From positions 208,757 to 272,756 of the forward strand of contig JTDE01000195.1 in NCBI GenBank assembly GCA_014338405.1: DNA of 64,000 bases, given 5' to 3'. Positions 11,741 to 24,200 of this stretch are shown piece by piece; position 1 is the stretch's first letter; each line of letters starts with the position of its first letter. This stretch comes from Paragonimus skrjabini miyazakii (lineage: Eukaryota; Platyhelminthes; Trematoda; Plagiorchiida; Troglotrematidae). The translations under genes and the position numbers were made by a program. The notes under the pieces are model-generated. The model saw nothing but the letters and a program-made list of their open reading frames with translations. It did not search any database and was not told where the DNA came from.

Positions 11741-14700
11741 CAGATTCTTCCTAATTGGGTTTCTTCTAAATGACCAAACTAATTATCAGTAAAACAACGA
11801 AGGCGTAGCATATCTCACAGCCACATCATGTAGACTAGCAACATGTATCGTCTTGTTTTGCAAGGTCTTTGATCAAAGTTCTTGGTAATTGTCACAATGG
11901 ATATAGTGCCTCCAGTTGTGATTGACTGGATTATGAACTAATGAGTGACTGTCTGTTTTTATCGTATGTGCACTCATTTCGTCAAAAGAAGTGTCATACA
12001 TCATAGACAACAACTTCAAAAGGTTAGCACAGAAGGATCATCTTGGACCTAAAATAAGTTAATGTACGCGGCACCAACAGCGAGTCACCCTGGAGGTTTG
12101 AACTTATTTTGTTGACTATCAAAGACAACTTGCTTGATGTGGAACACTTTTTGATGCATCAATGTAATATAAATACTATTGAATGACCAATTATTACGTC
12201 AGTAGGTTAGCCGCCCATTGGCGTATGCCCACCAGTATCAGGGGTGGACGTGTGCGGGCGGACGGTTGAGAAGTGGGAACACCTTTGCTTTGTTTCTGAT
12301 GTCATCTTGGAACGCGTGCTGTTCGCAAGCTGCACAAGTAAGCTGAATATATTGTATATAAAATTACAAAATAAAAAATTATACGTACAGACTTTCAGAT
12401 CAAAAGCAAATGCAAAAGAAGCCAGTTTAGATGAGTTGGTTGTTTAACCGAACAGTCCGATTAAATGTAGCTACTCTTATCGTTAATTGGGAAAAGCCAC
12501 TCAATGTTGTGCCGCAATTTTCTCACTCTATGGAAGAATCCTCTCAGTCATCATATTTTTTACTCACCCTTATTCTGCTAAATGGAGCATGTATCGAAAA
12601 TTCCGGATAGAGCCATAGAGCCCTTGAAGTGGTGTGAAGAATCAAAGATTAACTTTAAGGTTTTTTGTGGTTAAGTATGCTTAACACAGTATCAGAGTTC
12701 ACGGAATGTATGAATTCGGATGCTTGGTGTGTAGAAGATGCCAAAATGCTCGTCTACTCGGCCAAGTCGTTCTAGCTGTGGTCACATCAGAGCGACATAA
12801 GGTACAGTATGGACAATGTACGATGTGGCGTGGAGGAATGAGGATTGACTTGTGCAAGTGGCACTCGTCTCTCGAGATTGGGGCCCTACGAATTTCATAG
12901 TGTGGCTGAAGACATTAATTGAGGTGATGGCCAACTAGGTTGCGCGACATGAAGGTCAGCCTTGTGTTGACTGAATCTACCATCTTAAAAATACGACGTT
13001 AATCCAAGTTAAAGCTGCTATTTTTTATTGCAATATATTTTAGTGCGGCATGTTTGAGCTTTCATATTCGTATTGATTACTACCATCTGGCCTATTGAGT
13101 CCGGCTGCTGAAATATGAGCAGTAAATGGACTATGCACCGATGTACATAGTATATTAATCAAGACACTATTCATGTGTTCACTACCTGTATACACATATT
13201 TTCAGTTTAAAGTCGTACCCATAGACAGTATGATTTAGGCTGCCGTTGACTACGAATAGACTGGTTAGTAAGTACAGGAGGAAGAAAAGTCAACAAAATT
13301 GAGGACACAAACTCGCTATTGAATGTAGCGTATTGCCAAACCCGATGGCACTTTCAACTATGTGGATAGACAATCCGTAACCTGATAGACGGCACTCCTA
13401 AGGTTACCCAGTTTGGCAACCGAAGCTTCTGTATACTGTGACCACGTTATCACTTGGCTGTCTTGCGACTGATTCTAACGATCAGCAGCGAAATTAAACA
13501 ATGTGCGGTGTGGCGGACGCTTCATCGGCATACGAAACACGTTCATTGTTACCTGTGAAATATTTTATCAACGTACTACACTTACACTTGCAAAAGGGAA
13601 GTTAAATGAGAAAAAACTTTAACCGTTTGAGCTCTAACGAACTAAACATAATCTTGAGTGGTACATAAACTTTGTCAATTCATTTATCCTTAATGACTAT
13701 GGGCTCCGACAGCCGTTGTTCACTACACCAATCGCCAGCAGCATGCAACAAGGAGAAATTTGCCGGGAAAAAGAAAGCAAAGGTGGAGTAAATAAAGTTA
13801 AACAGAACAACCAGAGAAGTTGTGGATGTTGATGTGCAGAAGACTGCAATCCCTGAACGTGTTTCTGACCAGCGACTTGAGTGGTCACGAAACCACCAAC
13901 CGGGTCGGCAACCCCTACTAACTTCACTTGTAGAGGCCAGTAGGGGCTTCATATTTCGCAATCAAATCGCTGCCGATCATTTCACGTCTTTGTCAGATCG
14001 TCTGTAGAATCTGTGAACAATGGTCGGTGGGATACACGTTCAGATAGCGTGCAGAGAACGTGACACAACCATCACAGGCAGTAAATTTACATTATTTGAC
14101 CAAGTGATCGCGCTGAAGAACGGCTGACTTGTTCACGTGATCAATTCACCTACTGTGGGGATCAGCAGGCAGATATAACGATGGCGGAATGCAAAAATCT
14201 GTTGAAAATTTCGTTAGTAACAAATCACGTATTCCAACCATGGAGCAAAAACAAAAAATTCTTGCTATTGAGCTCTGCGTACCCAGAACACAATGGTCGT
14301 GACACACACTCGAATGTACTGAACAAGTGTTATAAAAGCAAAGTCATGAGAATAAATCCAAAAGAAACCAGTCAAATGATTGTCAATGACAGCAACTGCT
14401 ATACAACACTGATAAGTAAAATATACGATTATTTTAACATCCACTTTAAATAACCCCTCCAGTCGTCAAATATGTGAGTCAAGAGAAGTTTAGAGACAGA
14501 TAAACTTCATATGGCACAACAGGACGGGCATAATGTCCGAGCAATTGATGTGGCCTCTGGCTCAGCTGACAAAGTTTTGCCATTTTCCGGAGCGCAACTT
14601 GGAATTTGCACACTTGCTTCTATTTAAAATCGTTGGTATAATTGTGCATGCACGTGCTACTTTACAGTACGGAACTGACAGAACAGTTGATTCAACTTCG

Positions 14701-15216
14701 GTCCCCGGGAGCAATGTGAAGACATAAGTTACGTCTCTAGAGCCAACATCTGCTTGACTCGTTATTCTATACTGCTTCTCGGATCAATTGTACAAATAAA
14801 GCGCCTTGGTAGTCGAAACAGATAAAAGGAAGTAATATGTATGGTTTTTATTGAACAAACGTGACAAGACGAGGAGCTGGTCCACAGCTGTGCAATAGTG
14901 AAAGGGATAGCAATTCATGTTTTTTTTAAGAGAAACCAATCGCTCAGCTAGTAAAGTAAATCCTGCCTCTGGCGTTAGTTCGGAACCAGCCGAAATCTCC
15001 CCCAGAATTGAAAACTTTGCTACATTATCTATCGGAAATCAATTAGTGATCATTCAGAGATCAGGCAAAGTAGAAAGGAATACAATTGTGTTTCTATTAC
15101 CACGAATTCCCAAGATTTGAAAAAGTCCCTAAACCTTTTATGTTCTCAAAGATGAATGAACGTTGCACAATAAACAAATAAAGAATTCAAAAGCCTTAAT
15201 TAAGTGAAACACTCAC

Positions 15217-15507
15217 ATTTATAGATGACTCGACGCGATAGATCAGGACGCTCTGAGAAGGCTGCAAGGAACAATCATACGCATATGCTGCCACAGGCAT
15301 TCGGAGCTCCTGACCGGACGAGTGCTCTGGAGTCGTGAATTGAGCAAGCCATGGAGAATAGTCCGACAGTCTACGGGAATTCGTCACTTTCGGCAATTTA
15401 TTAAGCATTTCCTCCACAGATTTCACGGCATGTTCAAAATCTTCGACTGTAACTTCACACAGTCGACCGCCATCGGGGCCAAACACTTGTGCACACGCAG
15501 TCAATAC
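15217..15507 (-). CDS. PRKDC: DNA-PKcs exon: end of FAT to kinase start
   Basis: This 291-bp exon (97 codons, phase 0 to 0) lies between a CTGTAG acceptor and an AAT/GTGAGT donor. It encodes VFGPDGGRLCEVTVEDFEHA, then a helix with VEEMLNKLP, then LSDYSPWLAQF and ELRMPVAAYAYD. In DNA-PKcs the corresponding order is the FGKGG segment, the final FAT helix, the S-P-W-hydrophobic motif and the E-L-x-x-P segment that leads into the kinase domain. The C-terminal SVLIYRVESSIN runs directly into SLASLRQPK of the exon at 8284-8624. A short piece between this exon and 21107-21248 is unaccounted for, since the upstream donor is phase 1 while this exon starts in phase 0. Confidence 0.88.
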
Positions 15508-16486
15508 CTACAGCGTAGAAATGGTACTTAAAATATAGTTACGACCAACAGACAGATATCAGGAAACAAACGGAGGGAATCCTATGTTGTTAGGGCAATA
15601 AAGTGTATACTAGACTACTCAACTGACAGAAAAGCATTCAGACACACCCTGTAACCGCAATGCCAGTTAAAGTGCTACAAACAAATCTAGGTTGGTCACA
15701 TCATCACCGTCTACTAAGTTGGTATTGTGGCACCCCTCAACTACCGCAATCATCAACTTCATGTACGTGATAGAAGGCTGGAAAAAGTGAGCGATAGAAA
15801 CAAGGTAATAACTACGTCTGTTCAAAGTGAGGTGAGAATGACCAACAAACGCAAATCTGGTGATAGGTCATGAGAACACGTTGTACAATAGAACATCGAT
15901 GTAACTGACCACGGGGGTGACCGTCCAATGCATCCCATAACCGGTAATCCTCAACCCAAATCATTCCAGAGTAAATAACGCTCGCAAGGATAGAATCATG
16001 ACCGTGTGCAATCACGGTCACGAAGCCAACTGACATCACTAAGGAAATTTACAACCGCCGGTCTTGATGGACATTTGTAAGAGGAACCGGTCTGATATGC
16101 ACAGATGTCTACACTGGTCCTGGTTGCGAGTGGAAAACAACCCATAAGGAGATCACCCATGACGCATACTACTTATACCCAATGTCGTCATCCGTTCTCT
16201 CATGAGTTGCGATTTCCTGTTTATTATTTTCTTTCTTCGCACCAATTGTATTTTTCGGTTAGCTGTAAGAGGGCTGTATTTTTGGACAGTTCAATGATTC
16301 TTGTCAGTCTCTAGGACCATATCTTACTTCTTACTGGTCCAAAAGACAGTATTTTCATCCGACAAACACTTCGTTGATTTAGGATATCCGCATCAAATTT
16401 AGTACGAATGAAGTCAAACAGTTTGGACGTCGTGTTTACCATGTTATTGATAAGTGGATTGAGAATAACAAAGTTATGTGCAAGTT

Positions 16487-16579
16487 ATAATACTCTGCAT
16501 GTCAACCACCTCAAGTGGCCCTCCTCGGGAGTGCTATAATCGAAATTCACCCGAGGTGGTTGAACTGTAGAGTATTATA
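16487..16579. repeat. imperfect inverted repeat (hairpin)
   Basis: Left arm 16487-16513 (TATAATACTCT...TCAACCACCTC) and right arm 16553-16579 pair over 27 positions with three mismatches around a 39-base loop. No flanking duplication or coding sequence was found. It could be a small fold-back element or a transcript hairpin. Confidence 0.7.
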
Positions 16580-17852
16580 GCCTCGCTGTTTGTTGATCTC
16601 GCCTCAAATTTCTTATTGACGTAACGGCACCCATTTTATATGTTGACAGCGTGTTCGGCCCAACCCTTACATCAATTCGGTTACACCGTTCAGTGTCCTA
16701 CTGAAACTACGCACTAGTGCGCCTACCGGTTCTGTACAACTGAGATTTTCGCGAGCAATCACGATTCGGGCTTGCTATATGCATATGGTTTATTATTGTT
16801 CTATTTAGTACTGTATTAAATCATTACCTACATTGTTGTCTCCAACTATGGACGGGTTGATTTACTAGCATCATTCAAGTTATTTGATTTTAACTATTCG
16901 TTCCATCTACACTGATCCGTTGCCCGCATTTCTCGTCAGATGTGGTCCTTTGGACAACGGATTATTGATCGACTTCGAGATCGTACAAAATCAACAGTGA
17001 ACTTTTAGATGTATTTAGATGAGGTCATTTTGGATACTTGTTCACACGATGATTGAGGATCACATAAAACGATATCATGCATTTTGTATGCAGTGACAGC
17101 AAGACACTGTTAAGAAATATATCTAACACGATGAGATCACATGAAGTGGCAAACGTACCACAAAATGTCAAGAAGGACCTATGTATGCGTGTGTGACTAG
17201 ATTTCACACATCTCCGCTCCTACTGACATTCACCACTTATATCGACAGGATTTGTCTAGGAGGGGAATAAATCTGGGAGGAACTGTCCGCGACGGGAACG
17301 GTCAGGGAACTATGCAGGTAAGCACACTCGCTAGCAAGCAGGTTTGAACCCGGGTTGCCAAGTCTATCTCGTCTGCGTTGCATCAGGGGCGGACGACGTC
17401 CAGTGCATAATCAGGCAATCCAGCACGCACAATGACGGTGAACACCTCGCTTTGCAAAAGCCGTACTGTTAGTTTAAAACATTATTTTTTGGTAAAAGTC
17501 GAAAAGGTCCTCAAACTGATCAGGGTAGCAGGGAAAAGGACAGAGGCCGTTAAATCAATTAGCTTCTGGGATCAGACACATTTAAGATGTGTGCAAGAGT
17601 ATAACTGATTGAACGGCATAAAGTACAGAAACACAGGTCATTTCAAAGAGAGACGTTTTTTTATCTGGCAAAGTAGAGACCGGCTTATAGCACAAAGCTT
17701 TGTAAACCCATCCGAAATAAAGACATAGGTTATGCAGAGGTCTCACTGGTTAGAAGGGATGTGATCTTTCGATAGGAGGCATCAAGAGAAGATAAAAGTC
17801 TAACGTAACCTCTAGGTAGATAAATTTTACAGATTATACGAACACAGCTTAG

Positions 17853-19996
17853 TCAGGATACAGCAAAAAGAAAACTGACCACATATAACGGATACTTCCG
17901 AAAGTTGCTAGTTAGTTTAATTCGTTTGAGATGCATTATAAGGAATGTGAAGTAATGCTTGGTCAACTTCTGTGCTGGTCGATTTATCGGTACAACGCGA
18001 ACAAGTACACATATAATTTTGGCACTGAGCCGCACTGTGAGTACACTATACTTTGAGCTGCCCTCTAGTAAACAAGTGCAACAGAAGTGCAGGCGACTGT
18101 ACACCATATACATATAGACAACCGACGCGATTGTGTGACAAAATAGACAACTTACCCTTTTCTCTTGAGCGAAACGATATGATCCGTTGGATGGTAGTTC
18201 GTTCGCCAATTCAACAATTCGACCTGGGAAAAAACATGTAACATGAACTAAGGAACAATAAGGAGTTTGTTTAGGCAAGTAATACTTGTCTGTGCGGTTC
18301 CATGGGATATGGTGTAGCATAATATCAACATACACTGACTGAAACTCAAGATAACTCACAATGGTAAAGACACCAATAGTAATAGTAATAATGCTGTTAA
18401 TATAAATGACAATGACAATAGTAAACATATGACAAGCAATTCCTACCATACTCCTGGCTAGTTTTAGGTAGCGTTCAGTCTGAATGCGACCTGGTATATC
18501 GTCCAGCAACAAACAACTTGTGATATGAAAGCTATAGGGCACCGGCATCCACACTATATGACATGTGCCCGAAAAATATCACAGCACAGGTCGTCCTCTA
18601 TTGCTTTCTCCCTTTCTCACATAACTGAGTACACTTTGAGAAAGTTGTTGTTAGAAAAAGCCTAAAATCAATAAGGAATTACCACTCATTAAAACAGTAC
18701 CCAATTTTTTGTGACTGGACAAAACAGTCTGTAAATTACCAGATGATTGTTCAGTTTTAAAGTTCATTTCTACAGCAGACACTTAAAAATACGCGCTGAA
18801 ATTAGTTCAAGCAAAGATCGTGCGGTAAACATTTTGTCTTGACTGTGATTAGACGTATTCAAAGTCGAATTGCTCTCTGCGTTCAGGTCACCTCAAATTA
18901 AGGCAAGATGACCACGTGTGACTAAGAACATCGAACATATAGGACCGACTAATGCTAACGGAGATGGAAACTTGCTCTCCAACACAAATGTACAGATCGC
19001 AACTGCTGGTTATGGGTAATATTTTGTTAGAGTGTGTAACCACTGAGCAACACACACCGAAGCATTGGTAAACACCACACTGCGAATGAAGAATAACAAC
19101 GGTCAATGGTGTCAGCAAAAAAGCGTGCACATAAATGATGCCGGGAACAAAACCAACAGTCGATGGAGAGCATTCAAACAAGGAACTGACCATATAAAAC
19201 GGGTGGCAGTGATCGATGGTTGAACCTATTCGGTCCTCCAAAAAGTCAGACCAAATGTCATAAGAATGTACATTGTCGCAACTAAACAGACAATCAGGAG
19301 ACCCATATGTTCTGGCAACAAAACTATAGACTTGTACACCCGCACGACTTGAGCTTTGGTCTACTTGCACTGAGTGATCAAATAGGCCAAGCCCACTGAT
19401 TCACAGGGGTATTTTCCAGCAATGGATGAAAACAATTTGGTATTACATTAAGGGAGATCTTTCTATTACTCAATACGCATATCTGTTCAGTAAACATGAA
19501 ATGTACACAGATCGAGTGACGGTTCTGTAGAAACACATATCGGTGGGTTATTGCTACAGAAAACAAACCCGAGAGACTTGCCATAAACAATTAACAGGAG
19601 ACTCAGTGAAAACAATGTTCCCAGACATGTTGACTACCATAACCACAATAACAAAAATGTAAACCGTTAGACTAGCCATCACAGTACACACACTGTTGAA
19701 CTGAAGTGAGGTTGATGTAAGTGATTTTGTCTCACTGGGCTGTTTCGACAAACGTTAGAAGTATGCATACGAATGAAAGTCGAAAGTTAATATCAGACAA
19801 ACAAGGTGGCAGAAGCAATTACAAGAACATCTCTCGCGAAGGGTGAGTGCATGTGTGGTAATGTGAAACAGTGTTCGGGCCTCGTCAGATGCAAACAAAC
19901 ACTCAACGGATGCTGTGACAAATGGCAACAAAACATGAACTTATACATCTGAAGGTGATAGATCGACTTCACAATGATCGATTCAGCACGTAACAT
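17853..19996 (-). other. stop-poor minus-strand region, uncertain coding
   Basis: The minus strand is unusually open here. One frame is open for 233 codons (17853-18554) and again at 18888-19370 and 19554-19751, with shorter frames beside it. The translations have hydrophobic stretches such as VYIFVIVVMVVNMSGNIVF and GFVPGIIYVHAFLL that resemble membrane segments. The longest frame begins with GTG, not ATG, and part of its hydrophobicity comes from an AATAGT-like simple sequence near 18370-18420. No family was recognised and no complete exon chain could be built. It could be a decayed or intron-split membrane protein gene nested in the DNA-PKcs intron, or chance. Confidence 0.2.
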
Positions 19997-20130
19997 CCAG
20001 TAGTGATGAGCTGTTTAGATCGTCGACTAGTGTTGAGCAGTAAGAACGGCGACACTCATCACGTACAGGCAAAATCTGAAAAACACTCCAAGAACCGCTT
20101 TAAGAGTAGACTATCTAACAGATAAAACGT

Positions 20131-20422
20131 TTACTGATGAGTAGTCGGGGATTTGGTTAATTTCAAGCTGAACATCATTTACAATTGATCACAACTGTCG
20201 CATCCTCATAGACTATCCAGTCGGCCCCTTTCGAAAAGAAGCACTAGACTCGAGTTTCGCTCTTATTGGAGCTCGTCAGTAGTGCATATCGTCGCCACTG
20301 CCGGGACTTGAACCACGAACACACTGTTCATGAGGCAACCGTGTTTACCACTGCGCCATTGACCTCACGTTAAGCACGACTGAATTATCATATGTGAACG
20401 TTCAACCACTTTGGCTTGTGTA
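20131..20422 (-). mobile_element. tRNA-derived SINE, near full length, inverted
   Basis: Reverse-orientation copy of the 162-427 SINE. The B box complement is at 20304-20314 and the A box complement at 20348-20358. Its 3' end extends further than the first copy and finishes in the motif TTACTGATGAGTAGTC (20131-20146), which recurs at 20697, 40736, 55171 and, inverted, at 56173. Confidence 0.85.
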
Positions 20423-20465
20423 TAATGATCAGGTTGCCCGATCGTCCCGAGAGAAGACACAGTTA

Positions 20466-20498
20466 CTATCTGTTAACTCTAACCGATAATCCCGCGAT
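20466..20498 (+). repeat. 33-bp sequence left of gap
   Basis: Identical over 33 bases to 20599-20631 on the other side of the N run. It begins CTATCTGTTAACTC and ends CCCGCGAT. The pattern fits two contig ends that overlap, or a short tandem repeat that broke the assembly. Confidence 0.95.
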
Positions 20499-20598
20499 NN
20501 NNNNNNNNNNNNNNNNNNNNNNNNNNNNNNNNNNNNNNNNNNNNNNNNNNNNNNNNNNNNNNNNNNNNNNNNNNNNNNNNNNNNNNNNNNNNNNNNNN
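20499..20598. other. assembly gap, 100 N
   Basis: Exactly 100 N, a conventional placeholder for a gap of unknown size. Any open frame drawn across it is artificial. Confidence 1.
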
Positions 20599-20631
20599 CT
20601 ATCTGTTAACTCTAACCGATAATCCCGCGAT
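20599..20631 (+). repeat. 33-bp sequence right of gap
   Basis: Exact duplicate of 20466-20498. The wider unit, from CAGGTTGCCCGA (20429) to TCAACCTG (about 20680), has a diverged relative at 55893-55982. That relative shows no sign of a large missing insert, so the true gap may be zero or negative in length. Confidence 0.95.
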
Positions 20632-20691
20632 CAGGACTTCCTAGACAGGTCGAGATCACCGATCTCATTCAACCTGCTAGGCGATATTTTA

Positions 20692-20940
20692 GATTACTAA
20701 TGAGTAGTCGGGGTTTGGTCAATTTCAAGTTGAATATCATCCACAGTTGATCGCCCGGTTGCATCATGAAAAGCGAGACCGGAGTTCTAGTCCCGGCAGT
20801 AGCGAGGATATGCACTACTGAAAAGTTGTAATGAGAGCGAAATTCGAGTATAGTGCTTCTTTTATAGAAGGGCCGACTGGAAAGTATATGGAAATGGGAC
20901 GGCTGCGATCAATTGTGGGTGATGTTCAACTTGAGATAAA
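20692..20940 (+). mobile_element. fold-back SINE derivative
   Basis: Starts with the motif ACTAATGAGTAGTCGGGG, followed by an inverted SINE 3' tail (20722-20754), then a forward SINE with a degraded head and B box, and ends in a forward 3' tail (20905-20937). The two tails pair at 29 of 33 positions. The forward part matches the SINE body (GTGCTTCTTTTATAGAAG, then GGGTGATGTTCAACTTGA). The copy at 55171 has the same design. Confidence 0.75.
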
Positions 20941-21106
20941 AAGTTGCGTTTATCAAAACATCCATTGGTCCCGTAGCCAAACCCGTTTGTTTAGATCGCA
21001 TTTCTCCAGAGGGTATCAAACAAAGAAGGCCTAGTCAAGTTATCCTATGAGAATTAGAAAGGAACTGTAAAAAACACATCTATAAGTCCAACATGTAAGC
21101 ACATAC

Positions 21107-21248
21107 CATCGTCGCTTAAGCGAGTAAGGACTGGACGTCGGAAGGATCGCTTGATAAGGGCCACGTAATGTTCGCACACAACGCGACGGGCATCACTTCC
21201 TGGAGCAGTTTTGGTAAGCAGCGGTTTGGCACGCGTGGAAAACCACTC
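21107..21248 (-). CDS. PRKDC: DNA-PKcs exon: late FAT
   Basis: This 142-bp exon lies between a TATAG acceptor and a GATG/GTATGT donor (phase 0 to 1). The reading frame gives EWFSTRAKPLLTKTAP, then RRVVCEHYVALIKRSF and RPVLTRLSDD. This matches the DNA-PKcs pattern of an acidic-Trp helix start, LxKTP, then a helix with YxxMYxAL before the kinase. A different open frame overlaps it, but the splice sites and the family match select this one. The next piece downstream, about 10-20 residues, is not identified. Confidence 0.72.
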
Positions 21249-24200
21249 CTATAGTGATAGAATGAAAACAGGCTCGCAACTTGGCATAAATACCATTGGT
21301 AGTTTTGAGGGAAAGCATAATATTGTGCACTAGAAAAAAGGTCAGTAGATGTTCCTTCAGGATGGTAAACACATTTGACCTGTTTCAAAACTACAATGCG
21401 CAATGTTCTCGCAGAATACAAGGTACCAGTCGAGTTATGACGATCTGTAAACTATATGTAGAAAAATTTAAAGTTGAACACTGATCGAAAGTTTCTTTGT
21501 GTGCCAAACATGTCCACCGAACAAGTTGCAGGCGGAGTGACATTCTTCAGAACTTACGTAACAAGGTTTAATGTGGTCTAAGGAAAACGAACAGTGATCT
21601 GAAGAAGAGCAGTAGGTGATGACGTAATAGGACTGTACATAAATTCGTGTGTGATATACATATACATAATATAGCTGTCAAGGCTAAATTCAAATCCAGG
21701 AAGGAATTTGAGTCAATCAATTACGTAAATTAAGGACATATGATTAAGGCTAACAGCTGAGCCAGTTTGCTTGAATAAGCTCAAAACACTTTTTGGTAAA
21801 TGCATTTTTATTCTGGAGCTAAAGTGTTCGACAGGTCTGCCAAAGCATCGTCCGGATAAATGAAAATATGTAACAATAATCTGAAACCGAAGATCACTCG
21901 ATGACCGACCTTCACTTTCTTTAAGTGATCCACAAATCCAGTGTATCATTTCCTTCTATATGTTTTTCAGTTTAGGATGTCATAATATCATTTTCGCTTC
22001 ACTTGATGTTAACTTAAGATGTTCCAGAAGGGGTGAGCTAGGTTTTAACGTCAAACAGAGCCGCATGGTTAATGTACACAGAAGTAGACTGAGAAACACA
22101 AAGGTTGGCTGGCTCTTACAGAGTGAGAGGATGCGGTCCAGTCAGATGCAGAGAGTAACCGAAGTTAGCTCGTCTGTACATAGTCACCTGAGACATTTTA
22201 AATTGACAACGAGATACGCAAAAGTGATATAGAGACATATCAAGGTGGAGAAGGTATAGTTTAACTAGGCCCGATTGAGCTGTTAATAAACGGCGACAGC
22301 GTTAGTTAGTTACAACCCGTCATTCCCCATTAACAGTAATACATTGACGATTGGTATTGTTGTTAAACAGTCCTACAGCCGTGAGGAAAAGAGTAAGCCA
22401 TAGGTTGAAAGTGAAGATGGGAGAATGGATTAAATGTAATTAATGAAATAACCTCAGGTCGAAACGTAATAACTTATTATCAAGGTTGTCACGCTTTGGT
22501 AACGAAAGAGAAGTGAGTAAGACTTTGTGTGAAACGCAACCTCTTTTCAACAATCTCATAAAAAGTCTAGCCAAACAACAAGACGTCTCAAAATCACGGA
22601 CCAGATTAGCAGCCAGGTCTTTCAGCGCTTCCAATCACACACTCTGAGCCATCAGGGCCCAATGCCGCGAAGGGGATACAAGCCAAACCGGTTGGCCTCA
22701 GTTTTCTAAACATATGACCATCTCAAACCATACGCTAGTCAGTTAAAGCAAAGATGTAGACTGACAGACAACTGGTTGACATTATTAAGGCATGATATGT
22801 TCAGCAGTGTATTTTTAAAGATCTAGCGAGTGAGACTGTTGGAAATTGGATGCCAAATATCCGTCCCCAGCAGTATTCCTGTTTGTCCGTTGGTACAACC
22901 CAGTTGTCAACAGACATAACACGTTCTGAGTCGTCAACAAGCTATACAAGCTCACTTTGCATGTGATTTTATTGATTCGGAATATGCCCCTCTATCGATT
23001 CCAGTACCATGCAGTAGAGCCCTACTTTTCCTGCATACCGATGACATAACTTTCAACATCTAAACTAAAGGAAAACACACCGAGGTGAACGTAGTGGGAA
23101 ATCTTACAAACTGACGTAATCGTGACCGTTAACTATAATTTTCGCGTTTCAGTGACTGTTCAATGCGTTTCGTCTGCAAAGCACATGGATTGAATCGCAC
23201 TATTACCTTACCCAACGCACACTTATGGGGTCATCGACAGTCATTCGGGAAGCCTAGACCACTACGTACTCAGTAACTGGTTACAAACTCAATTGCATCA
23301 AACTATTGTCTGCAAAGCCTGCCATGAGGTTACAACAAATGAAGCTTTCTGCGTTAGTGTCTGCTGAGGGATAAAATAGAAAACTATACCATTGGTCAAT
23401 ATTCGTCGTTTAATTGTTGTGTGAATTTCAAAACCACTCGACTATTACAAAGACGTTTGCCTACTTGCATGGTTTCGAGTAGTAATGTTAGCACGTGCAT
23501 GTAATATACTCTCTGTCGGCAAACATGTACGGGACAGCGACCAGACTATTCTTAGGCTTTAACCTTTGACACTTGTTATTAAACTTGTTCAGCTTGTCTC
23601 CCCCTGAGAGTCTTAACCACGATATCACCGCCGTTTCAATCTCCACGCATCACGTGAACATTAGAATGGGAACAGTGTCAATCAAATTCATCAATTAATA
23701 TAATCCAATACAAAGTTACAAACGCGTTCAACGTTTAATGCGATAATCGATTATAGTGTCATCACATCGACTCCGAATTAGGTTGAAGGTCATTAAGAAG
23801 AATCCACAGAACTCTGTTTAGGGATGTTCGAAGCAACTCATCCTCATCTTGTTTGCTTGTCCTTAAACAGCCCCTTAGGGGACGATAATATTCACACTGG
23901 GAAATAATAAATCGGATCAATGAAAACAGTGGACAGAAGACTAACCCTAATTTTTATTTAACTAATATAAAGTTCGAATCCTGAAGTCAACAGTGAAATC
24001 AATTTGCGTGATGGACGATGTTTTCTGCCACAAACACAGCTCACAACACTACATGACAAACTAGGTGAGGCCAGATGCAAGAAGTCATGCAGATGGATAT
24101 CGGCCAGTTGGTTTCGCAACTTTATTTTAATTGTGAGTAGAGATGATGGCACCGATGTAGACCGCGGACCGAATAAAACTGTCACAGAACCGGACTTCGT

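Larger units (their letters stand above)
8625..15216. other. DNA-PKcs intron, 6.6 kb
   Basis: Holds a SINE tail at 11279-11366 and a tRNA-like sequence at 11661-11740. Otherwise it contains only short chance frames. No further exon is expected here, because the flanking exons join in phase and are adjacent in the family alignment. Confidence 0.6.
15508..21106. other. DNA-PKcs intron(s), 5.6 kb
   Basis: Contains a hairpin at 16487-16579, a stop-poor minus-strand region at 17853-19996, SINE copies at 20131-20422 and 20692-20940, and an assembly gap at 20499-20598. The phase mismatch between the flanking exons implies one small unrecognised FAT exon in this interval. Confidence 0.55.

Noticed and set aside
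13680..13961. Two overlapping minus-strand frames of 76 and 93 codons.
   Set aside because: No domain, no phase relation to neighbouring exons and no paired splice sites; likely chance.
17325..17420. GGTTTGAACCC as the complement of a B box, suggesting another SINE or tRNA.
   Set aside because: No A box, no pairing acceptor stem and no SINE body were found around it.
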